Shown here: positions 1-5,404 of the stretch, in pieces | Layout: every line of letters begins with the position of its first letter | How positions within the stretch are numbered: the first letter of the stretch is position 1 | Source of the DNA: Calditrichota bacterium | Lineage (GTDB): Bacteria; Zhuqueibacterota; Zhuqueibacteria; Residuimicrobiales; Krinioviventaceae | Direction: 5' to 3' | Length of the DNA: 5,404 nucleotides | Assembly (NCBI GenBank): GCA_003818595.1 | Contig: RPQV01000283.1 | Coordinates: forward strand, 1 to 5,404 | Made by a program: the position numbers and the translations under genes | The notes under the pieces: model-generated | Told to the model about the DNA's origin: nothing | The model's database searches: none | The model's input: only the letters and a program-made list of their open reading frames with translations

Positions 1-872
1 AATGGCGGACCTTGATAAAACTGGCTGGAGTCAGGTTCAGGTTTTGTTATTGAGCCGGGCAATTCATGATCAAGCGCATTGACGGTAAAATATAGATTAG
101 ACTTGCCGAACGCAAACTTGTCAATATCCAATCCGTCTTCGCGGGCCGCGACTTGAAAAGCATTTTCAAGATCATCTATGCTGACGTAAAAAGACTTGGT
201 CGGCGTGCTGCCAGGATAAAAGGTTTGGGTAATGTTCACCCACTTCCATACTTGCGAACCCAGGGATCCCGGGCCATCGACAACGTCGGTCGGACTGGAA
301 AAGCCGGCGCTCGCCAGTCCGTTGATAAACACCCAATCCGCGCTTGAAGCAACATTTTTTTCACCGAATCCTCTTGCACCGAAAAAACTGTCGTCATCAA
401 ATGCACCGGAACCGACGCGCAAGCGGGCAAATAAATTATAATATCCTGAATCTTGAAAAGCCACCTGATACGTTATCAAACTGTTTTCATCACTGGGATT
501 GCCGGTGCCGATATAGTTTGTCTTTGTGGCAACATAGGTGATATCGCCGTCTTGACCCGTGCGGAAAATGCTGCCGATGACGCCGGATTCAGCTTCTACA
601 ATGACCGGGATATCGCCGGAATGAGCATCCATGATGAGCAGATCATTCCCATCCCGCCTGTCCGGTTGAGGGGAGATGAGAGGCGAACTCGCATGATTTT
701 CATGCTGTTTTACTCCCTCTTGGCTGTCGACAGTTTTGACGAGAGCCGAGCCCGGCTTGGCAGAACTTGCGTATCCAGTCATCTGGGCAAGCGCACTACC
801 CACTATGAAAATCGAAATTAAAGTAGTGAAAGAAACAAGGAATTTAAAAGAATCTTTGACATCATGTTTCAT
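1..872 (-). CDS. Secreted endo-1,4-beta-xylanase (GH10 type), N-terminal part with carbohydrate-binding module; runs off left edge
   Basis: I translated this frame by hand: it is open from an ATG at 872 to the window edge, 290 codons with no stop, so the gene is 3'-partial. Residues 1-29 are a signal peptide (KH..K, hydrophobic core, SALA before Q30), with no lipobox cysteine. Residues 30-88 form a polar, probably disordered linker. Residues 89-270 look like a beta-sandwich carbohydrate-binding module: VEAESG at 92-97, FARLRVGSGAFDDDSFF at 148-164, ADWVFINGL at 178-186, VWKWVNIT at 208-215, and REDGLDIDKFAFG at 244-256. This module is familiar from the front of GH10 xylanases, and the last visible residues, FYQGPP, resemble the junction leading into the GH10 barrel. 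The catalytic domain itself is outside the window, so the enzyme class is inferred. GGAG at 879-882, six bases before the ATG, supports the start. It lies 131 bases downstream of the GH43 gene, probably in the same transcript. The alternative is another secreted hydrolase carrying the same module. Confidence 0.82.
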   Translation of the reverse strand, partial: MKHDVKDSFKFLVSFTTLISIFIVGSALAQMTGYASSAKPGSALVKTVDSQEGVKQHENHASSPLISPQPDRRDGNDLLIMDAHSGDIPVIVEAESGVIGSIFRTGQDGDITYVATKTNYIGTGNPSDENSLITYQVAFQDSGYYNLFARLRVGSGAFDDDSFFGARGFGEKNVASSADWVFINGLASAGFSSPTDVVDGPGSLGSQVWKWVNITQTFYPGSTPTKSFYVSIDDLENAFQVAAREDGLDIDKFAFGKSNLYFTVNALDHELPGSITKPEPDSSQFYQGPP

Positions 873-878
873 TTTGGA

Positions 879-882
879 CTCC
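879..882 (-). promoter_or_regulatory. Ribosome binding site of the xylanase-type gene
   Basis: GGAG on the minus strand, six bases before the ATG at 872. It selects this ATG over the out-of-frame ATG at 889, which meets a stop after six codons. Confidence 0.6.
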
Positions 883-949
883 GCACCATTTTATGTCAAT
901 TACTCAAAGAGCTTCCCACTATTATCGATCAACTCCGATATGGTCCCTA

Positions 950-980
950 ATCCCTCTCAATTGGGGGAATGTAGAGGGGT
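950..980. repeat. Imperfect inverted repeat between GH43 and xylanase genes
   Basis: CCCTCT at 952-957 pairs with AGAGGG at 973-978, and one wobble pair plus one A-T pair extend this to 8 pairs around a 15-base loop. No T-run follows on either strand, so it is not a standard intrinsic terminator. It sits in the 131-base gap (873-1003) between the two secreted-enzyme genes and could be an RNA processing or attenuation hairpin, or a relic of a REP-like element. No convincing promoter is visible in this gap. Confidence 0.35.
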
Positions 981-1003
981 CAGATTTATACATCAGCCGC
1001 ACT

Positions 1004-2575
1004 TTAGTGAATACCAATCTGATCGGTGATATGAAAATAATCAAAATCAACATAACCGCTGGGGATTTTCGTCGCATAGTTGAACAAACCCAAGCGGTAA
1101 CCCATGAAATGCGGCAGCGTGTATTCCATTTTCAGCGGTTCGCCAATGGCTTTCCACACGGCGCCGTCGAGGCTGTAGTAAAAATACGCGATATCGGCGC
1201 GCTCCCTGAAATCGCACTCTGCTTTCAGATAAACGATTTTTTGCGACAGAGGAATGGTTGCCAGTTCAACCGGCGATCCCGTTTCGGCGCTGACCATCAC
1301 CACCGACTTGGCACTGTCGCATTTGACCCCGACCAGGCCGTATTTTCTCTGTAAAAGCGCGAGTCCGGCGAAATCGCCTTGCTTCATGTGGGAGACATCG
1401 ATGGATGTTGATCCGGCGCACGTAGGTCCGATAGTTCGTTGGGTCAACATATTTTTAGCCAATAAAAAGGTCGTGTCGATTCGCCCGGTTGTCAGACGAA
1501 GATAGCCTTTTCGCTGGGTAACCGACCAAAGGGCATTATCGGGATTGTGGTTCCATTGCCAAACCAATGGCAATGCAGGATCTTTTTTACGACGGCTGAA
1601 TTCATCGGAAGCCACGATACCGGGAATCAATCCTTTGCTTGCCGGCAGGCCGAGTAGTGTATCGGGCACTAGACCGTCGATGCCCAACACCGGCCATCCA
1701 TCTTCCCATTTTAAGGGGACAAGATAGGGAATGCGGCCGACTGCACCATAATCGCGGAACAGATAAGCAAACCATCTTCCATCCGGAGTATCGACAAGTC
1801 CCCCCTGGGCGACGCCTTTATCCTGCAGAGCAAGCCTGCCCTCGTAAGGGCCCGTTATCTGATCGGCACGGTGAATAATAACGGTGCGCATCCCGCCCCG
1901 CGGCCAGGTGATGTTAAAGAGATAATATTTGCCGTTCACCTTGAACAGCTGTGAACCTTCGGAAGGGAGCCCGATGTTGGACCCCGCAGGTGCGCTGGCA
2001 TTCTCGATGAGAACTCGTTCAGTCCCTTCCTTCACTCCCGAAAGGTCTTTTTTCAGTTCAACCATCCGCAGTTTCCCGACACCCCATATCATATAAATGC
2101 GGCCATCGTCGTCGAAAAACAATGTGTGGTCGTGATAAGAAGGCTTGAATGAAATGACGGTCCACGGCCCTTTCTCGATGTCATTGGTAGAATAGATATA
2201 GGTCTTGTCGGTGGTTCCGGCAAAGGTGCTGACGTAATATATGCCATTGTGGTAGCGTATGCAGCTTGCCCATGAACCCCGACCGTACGTACTTTTTCCA
2301 TTCATCAGATTCAGCTCATCCACATCATCCAGAATGTCGTAAGCATAATTGACGAGTTCCCAGTTGACAAGATCTTTTGATTTCATGATGGGCACACCCG
2401 GGCTCATGTGCATGGTGGTGCTGCTCATATAATAAATGTCGTCGACACGAATCATCGACATGTCAGGCACATCCGCATGGATCACCGGATTTTGTGCCGG
2501 ATGGCTCTGCGCAAAAATTGAATTATTGAATACGGTCAAGATAGTTGCCGCGATGGCTATGACGTATTTGTTCAT
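1004..2575 (-). CDS. Secreted glycoside hydrolase family 43 protein (beta-xylosidase / alpha-L-arabinofuranosidase type)
   Basis: This 523-residue protein should remove xylose or arabinose from xylan-derived chains outside the cytoplasm. Residues 1-22 are a signal peptide (NKY, hydrophobic stretch, SIFA before Q23). The five-bladed propeller spans about 28-305. The three expected GH43 acidic residues are present: general base D38 in VPDMSMI, pKa modulator D149 in HDHTLFFDDDG, and general acid E206 in LPSEGSQLFK. Residues about 322-518 (from ASDEFSRR to VDFDYFHI) form the concanavalin A-like C-terminal domain common in GH43 xylosidases. HMSPG and MKSKDLVNWE near residues 56-73 are typical of the group I associate with subfamily 12; that assignment is from memory. 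Length is normal and nothing looks broken. The ATG at 2575 is directly preceded by an in-frame GTG (2578), an equally possible start; the ribosome site is weak (GAG only, at 2583-2585). It is followed by the xylanase-type gene, so the pair fits a xylan-use locus. The exact substrate cannot be read from sequence. Confidence 0.93.
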   Translation of the reverse strand: MNKYVIAIAATILTVFNNSIFAQSHPAQNPVIHADVPDMSMIRVDDIYYMSSTTMHMSPGVPIMKSKDLVNWELVNYAYDILDDVDELNLMNGKSTYGRGSWASCIRYHNGIYYVSTFAGTTDKTYIYSTNDIEKGPWTVISFKPSYHDHTLFFDDDGRIYMIWGVGKLRMVELKKDLSGVKEGTERVLIENASAPAGSNIGLPSEGSQLFKVNGKYYLFNITWPRGGMRTVIIHRADQITGPYEGRLALQDKGVAQGGLVDTPDGRWFAYLFRDYGAVGRIPYLVPLKWEDGWPVLGIDGLVPDTLLGLPASKGLIPGIVASDEFSRRKKDPALPLVWQWNHNPDNALWSVTQRKGYLRLTTGRIDTTFLLAKNMLTQRTIGPTCAGSTSIDVSHMKQGDFAGLALLQRKYGLVGVKCDSAKSVVMVSAETGSPVELATIPLSQKIVYLKAECDFRERADIAYFYYSLDGAVWKAIGEPLKMEYTLPHFMGYRLGLFNYATKIPSGYVDFDYFHITDQIGIH

Positions 2576-2667
2576 CACATTTCTCGTTGTTTTATTTACA
2601 AACGATGATCCCTTGAATGGTGCTCCTCGGCCAGGCTTCTTGCTGGTTCACCCTGTTAAAGTTATTC

Positions 2668-2684
2668 GATTCTTGCCCAGAATC
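2668..2684. repeat. Perfect inverted repeat upstream of the GH43 gene
   Basis: GATTCT-TGCCC-AGAATC is a perfect 6-bp inverted repeat with a 5-base centre, about 93 bases before the GH43 start. With one wobble pair it extends to 8 pairs on the minus strand. It may be an operator for a sugar-responsive regulator or a 5'-leader hairpin. It is not followed by a T-run on the minus strand. A loose -35/-10 pair overlaps it (TTGATT, 16 bases, TAACTT), but the -10 match is only 3 of 6, so I do not call a promoter. Confidence 0.35.
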
Positions 2685-2780
2685 AAGACTTTTGAATTTT
2701 TCATTTCATTCTGAGGAAGTTGCAATAGAAAAAGCTATACGAGTGGCATCTATATCGTGAAAACCATTCTGCAGCTTGTC

Positions 2781-2799
2781 CATCCGCATCAGCCGGATG
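2781..2799. repeat. Hairpin after the oxidoreductase gene
   Basis: CATCCG at 2781-2786 pairs perfectly with CGGATG at 2794-2799 around a 7-base loop, 33 bases past the oxidoreductase stop. It is GC-rich but has no T-run on the minus strand, so it is at best a weak or factor-assisted terminator or an mRNA 3'-end stabiliser. The rest of the 256-base gap (2576-2831) is mostly AT-rich sequence. Besides this hairpin and the repeat at 2668-2684 it holds only a short open frame in phase with the oxidoreductase. Confidence 0.35.
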
Positions 2800-2831
2800 T
2801 CAGTCGACTTTACAAATATGTTTTTATATGC

Positions 2832-3776
2832 TTATTGCAAAGCGTTTGATAAATACAAACCTACAGCCTTCATATTCGGCATATCAAATCCTTGCTGGTT
2901 GGCTGTCTTGATCATTTCATCAAAATTGGCTTTCGCTTCCTGCAGGCTGTCAGCGCCATGAGCTGTGAAGCGCTGCATACTCTCATTGTGCGTCCATAGC
3001 CGGCGAAACAGAATGATGAACAGCCATTCCGGTAACCGGAAGGTTGCGGCTTCCGGATATTTCTTGATGTCAACACCGCGCAGGCGGCAAAGTTCCTGCA
3101 ATTCCTTTGACGCGCGGTAGCACTGTGCGAGCAAAGGTCTGTCTTTGAGAAACAGCTGTACATCCCGATACTTGGCGAAACCCGCCCAAATACCGATACT
3201 CATTGCATTGTGCAGCCACAGCCAATGCAGGATATTATCTTGCACATCCGGCTTCATATCTGCTTGAATAAATAATGCTTTAACTTTTTCTAACTTGAGT
3301 GTGGTTTTTCCATCCACTTCGCCCAAGTGGACTTCGGCTCCCAGATTGGTCCAGAATACGCCTTGACGTCTTGTGCCGCCCCCATCAGGATAGCCCATCA
3401 AATAGCGTTCTCGGGGCAAGAGTCTGTCAATGAATTCTGCGCCTTCCCAGTTGGAGGCAAAAATCAGAAAAACGGCGTTTCCTGATTGCGGCAGTAAAAT
3501 CTTGATGGCTTCTTCGGTCTGATAAGAGTTGGTTGGGAGGATGATGAGTTCGTAATTATCGGATGGCAAAATCTCCTCCACACATTTGAGAGCATAATGA
3601 GTAGTATTGTATTTTCTATGTCCCTTGCGTTCATCAAGCAAGTCTAACTTGACACCGTCATTAAAAGTGATACTTTTGCCCTTTCTGACGTAATGGGTCA
3701 CATCTATACCTGCTTCGGCTAACGCCCAGCCGTAGATCGTACCAATGACACCTGTACCCAGAACCAGAGTCTTCAT
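2832..3776 (-). CDS. ApbA/PanE-family NAD(P)-dependent oxidoreductase (ketopantoate reductase-like), lacking the catalytic lysine
   Basis: This is a 314-residue cytoplasmic protein of normal family length. The N-terminal Rossmann fold starts at residue 1, with GTGVIG at 7-12 and R31 after the second strand, where PanE uses an arginine for the NADP phosphate. NWEG at 109-112 corresponds to the PanE HNGMG region. The helical C-terminal domain covers about 175-314. In E. coli PanE the catalytic lysine (K176) and asparagines 180 and 184 lie in WRKLAVNCVIN. Here the matching stretch, around 183-193, is LHWLWLHNAMS, so lysine becomes tryptophan (histidine one position away) and both asparagines are lost. 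Only a serine (S266) resembling PanE S244 remains. It is therefore a family member of unknown substrate, and I would not name it panE. The ATG at 3776 has a strong GGAGG four bases upstream. The gene follows the AgmX-like fragment and the serine hydrolase on the same strand; a 256-base gap separates it from the GH43 gene. Confidence 0.88.
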   Translation of the reverse strand: MKTLVLGTGVIGTIYGWALAEAGIDVTHYVRKGKSITFNDGVKLDLLDERKGHRKYNTTHYALKCVEEILPSDNYELIILPTNSYQTEEAIKILLPQSGNAVFLIFASNWEGAEFIDRLLPRERYLMGYPDGGGTRRQGVFWTNLGAEVHLGEVDGKTTLKLEKVKALFIQADMKPDVQDNILHWLWLHNAMSIGIWAGFAKYRDVQLFLKDRPLLAQCYRASKELQELCRLRGVDIKKYPEAATFRLPEWLFIILFRRLWTHNESMQRFTAHGADSLQEAKANFDEMIKTANQQGFDMPNMKAVGLYLSNALQ

Positions 3777-3780
3777 TCAT

Positions 3781-3785
3781 CCTCC
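3781..3785 (-). promoter_or_regulatory. Strong ribosome binding site of the oxidoreductase gene
   Basis: GGAGG on the minus strand, four bases before the ATG at 3776. It fixes the start and shows that this organism uses Shine-Dalgarno sites. It lies just after the TGA of the upstream short frame (3788-3790). Confidence 0.75.
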
Positions 3786-3787
3786 AT

Positions 3788-3973
3788 TCATTTCAGTATT
3801 GATTTCGCAATTACATCCCCATTGGCGGGCCAATTCATTCTGATTTCAATATTGTCTGATTGCTTTATCTTGAACGAGTTCAGATAGAGTTGACGAATAT
3901 GCGCGAATCGCCCGATGAAGGCCAGGACTTGCTCGTTTAAACGCACGAAGGATTTTTCATTCGAAAAGGGCAA
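3788..3973 (-). pseudogene. Short AgmX/PglI (TonB-like) C-terminal domain fragment, possible gene remnant
   Basis: This open frame of 61 codons fills most of the 224-base gap between the serine hydrolase and the oxidoreductase. Its only start is a TTG at 3973, just after an in-frame TGA and with no ribosome site, so independent translation is doubtful. Residues about 14-60 line up by eye with my recollection of the AgmX/PglI C-terminal domain: NEQVLAFIGRF as the first helix, IRQLY for the usual IRYCY, then NIEIRMNW and NGDVIAKSIL for the V.VRF.I and .G.V..A.V strand pair. The real domain goes on for some 35 residues to a W.F motif, which is missing here. It thus looks truncated at both ends. 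It could instead be a small expressed protein, or a chance open frame. The similarity is from memory and unconfirmed. Confidence 0.3.
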
Positions 3974-4000
3974 TGATCATTTCATGATTTTATTCAGCTC

Positions 4001-5404
4001 CTATCGGGTCAATTGTTCAAGCTTGTGAATTGCGTTGCTGTTATGGGGATTCAGTTTTAAGGATTGTTGATAGCTATTGACGGCCGACTCTATATCGCCA
4101 TTCAACATGTATGCTTCACCCAAGCTATCAAATGGATTAAACGAGTCGGGAAACATTTCCACGTTGATTTTGAAAACAGCGATCGCGTCCAATAGCCGCT
4201 GCGATCGGATCAGCAGATAGCCGAGTGTATTTAGTTGACCTTCGCTGAAATCAAAATTTTCGATGGAAGATTTTTTCAAATCGCGGTACTGTTGAATGGC
4301 AGAGTCCACTCCGGTATTCACGATGGTTTTCCCGAGCGTCAAGATCAGAGATTTTTGCGGTTTTTCAGGTGTAACTCCCAACAAGATGTCGATCAAGCCG
4401 TAAGCCAATCTGTTGATCTGTGTGCCTTCATAATTACTGGCAGCAACGATCGCGAGTGATTTTTCCGGAATCAAAATGATATAGCTGCGGAAGCCGGTGT
4501 CGCCGCCGCCATGCGAAATCATCTTGTTGCCGTGCCGATTCTCAATGAACCAGCTCAAGCCGATCGAGCGATTTTCGTCGACTTGAGCCTGTGGTTCAAA
4601 AAGCAGGTCGTAACTCGATGCCTGAAGAATACGTCTGCCATTGAAAATCCCATGATCCATATTGGCGATGGCCCAGTTGCACATTTCTTCAACATTGGAG
4701 TTGAGGCAGGAACTGGGGGCATGCCGACGGTTATATGGGTAGACAGAACTCACTTTGGGCTGCAGATCAAAGAGGTGGCCGGAGATGCGCAATTCCGGTT
4801 TGATTCTTTCGCGGAGAAAATCGCTCTCCTTCATATTCAATGGATCAAGAATATTCATCTTAACATAGTCTTCAAAATTAACACCCGAGACCTTGGCGAC
4901 GACATCAGCGAGGATATCAAAAGCCATGTTGCTGTACCGCCATTTTTCCCCGGGTCCGGCAATCATTTTCTCATGGGCCAAACTCTTGACATATCTCTCC
5001 GCTGCGCCCTCGTCAAATTGCGGTTTGTCCCATTCATAATCCTGCACATCAGGAATACCGGAAGTATGGGTCAGCATTTGTTTGATGGTGATCTGTTGAT
5101 AAAGAGAATCATCCAGTTTAAAATAGGGCAGATATTTGACCAGAGGGTCGTCTAAATTCATTTTGCCCTGCTCCACCAATTGCATAATGGATGTTGCGGC
5201 AAATGGTTTGGATACCGAGGCCATATGGAAAATGGATTGGGTGGTGAGCGGCCTTTTCGATTCAAGATTATCCACCCCATATGCTTTTGCCATCACCATC
5301 CTGCTTTGCTCGACAACCGCGATGGCGATCCCGGGAATTTGTTGAGCCTCGATATAGGATTCGACGAGTGCATCGAGTTGCGTTTCCCGGTCCAAGGAAC
5401 CGAC
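4001..5404 (-). CDS. Serine hydrolase (class C beta-lactamase / S12 family) with C-terminal TPR repeats; 5'-partial
   Basis: The 467 visible residues are numbered here from the first complete codon at the right edge. The frame stays open to the edge (V-G-S-L-D-R), so the TTG at 5395 should not be taken as the start; the true start, probably with a signal peptide, lies outside. Residues about 8-345 are a beta-lactamase-fold serine hydrolase. The nucleophile motif is S63-V-S-K66, the second motif is Y157-S-N159, and the third is H298-G-G. LTHTSGIPD at 111-119 is also typical. Residues about 388-463 form two TPR-like helix pairs (LGYLLIRSQRLLDAIAVF and LGEAYMLNGDIESAVNSY), ending in LNPHNSNAIHKLEQL. 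The family includes esterases, D-amino acid peptidases and penicillin-binding-like enzymes; true beta-lactamase activity is not implied. The catalytic set is complete, so it should be active on an ester or amide. The TPR tail suggests a protein partner or oligomerisation. Its stop is 224 bases before the oxidoreductase, with no clear terminator between them. Confidence 0.93.
   Translation of the reverse strand, partial: VGSLDRETQLDALVESYIEAQQIPGIAIAVVEQSRMVMAKAYGVDNLESKRPLTTQSIFHMASVSKPFAATSIMQLVEQGKMNLDDPLVKYLPYFKLDDSLYQQITIKQMLTHTSGIPDVQDYEWDKPQFDEGAAERYVKSLAHEKMIAGPGEKWRYSNMAFDILADVVAKVSGVNFEDYVKMNILDPLNMKESDFLRERIKPELRISGHLFDLQPKVSSVYPYNRRHAPSSCLNSNVEEMCNWAIANMDHGIFNGRRILQASSYDLLFEPQAQVDENRSIGLSWFIENRHGNKMISHGGGDTGFRSYIILIPEKSLAIVAASNYEGTQINRLAYGLIDILLGVTPEKPQKSLILTLGKTIVNTGVDSAIQQYRDLKKSSIENFDFSEGQLNTLGYLLIRSQRLLDAIAVFKINVEMFPDSFNPFDSLGEAYMLNGDIESAVNSYQQSLKLNPHNSNAIHKLEQLTR

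Noticed and set aside
991..999. 9-base match CATCAGCCG shared with 2787-2795, both just after gene stops
   Set aside because: The match does not extend on either side and is short enough to be coincidence.
453..1354. Several plus-strand open frames of 60-150 codons over the left part of the window
   Set aside because: They lie opposite the minus-strand xylanase and GH43 genes, give sequences without recognisable domains, and are explained as shadows.
2741..2768. Possible promoter TTCACG, 16 bases, TATAGC on the minus strand
   Set aside because: Both boxes match the sigma-70 consensus in only four positions, and the organism may use a different promoter consensus.
3975..3996. Possible AT-rich terminator hairpin after the serine hydrolase (ATCAT-GAA-ATGAT)
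   Set aside because: The stem is only five weak pairs and no T-run follows, so it does not meet the pattern of an intrinsic terminator.
4511..5155. Plus-strand open frame of 214 codons
   Set aside because: It is antisense to the intact serine hydrolase, whose catalytic motifs are clear, and shows no family features itself.
5393..5395. TTG as start of the serine hydrolase
   Set aside because: The frame is open to the window edge and the family normally has a leader before this point, so the real start is outside.

Overview
All genes supported in this window lie on the minus strand, so transcription runs from right to left. In transcription order they are: a serine hydrolase with a TPR tail (enters from the right edge), a short AgmX/TonB-like fragment, an ApbA/PanE-type NAD(P)-dependent oxidoreductase, a secreted family 43 glycoside hydrolase, and the N-terminal part of a secreted xylanase-type protein that runs off the left edge. 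Both edge genes are cut by the window, so their true ends are not visible.

The left half (1-2575) is a plant cell-wall (xylan) degradation pair. The 290 visible codons at 1-872 encode a signal peptide, a linker and a beta-sandwich carbohydrate-binding module of the kind that precedes GH10 endo-xylanase domains. Just upstream is a GH43 enzyme (1004-2575) of the beta-xylosidase/arabinofuranosidase type. Together they suggest endo-cleavage of xylan outside the cytoplasm, followed by release of xylose or arabinose from the fragments. The right half (2832-5404) holds an oxidoreductase and a beta-lactamase-fold hydrolase with no obvious link to xylan. They may simply be neighbours.

The organism looks like a Gram-negative polysaccharide degrader, most likely in the Bacteroidetes/FCB assemblage. 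Reasons are the GH43 and GH10-module architecture, the hydrolase-TPR fusion and the AgmX-like fragment. Clear Shine-Dalgarno sites (GGAGG before the oxidoreductase, GGAG before the xylanase) argue against a typical Bacteroidetes, which mostly lack them, and suggest a relative such as Ignavibacteria, Calditrichota or KSB1-type bacteria. This placement is inference. I see no rRNA, tRNA, CRISPR, insertion sequence or phage gene.

I do not see strong evidence of a new multi-gene system. The points most worth a second look are the loss of the PanE catalytic lysine in the oxidoreductase, the AgmX-like gene fragment, and the inverted repeat upstream of the xylan genes.
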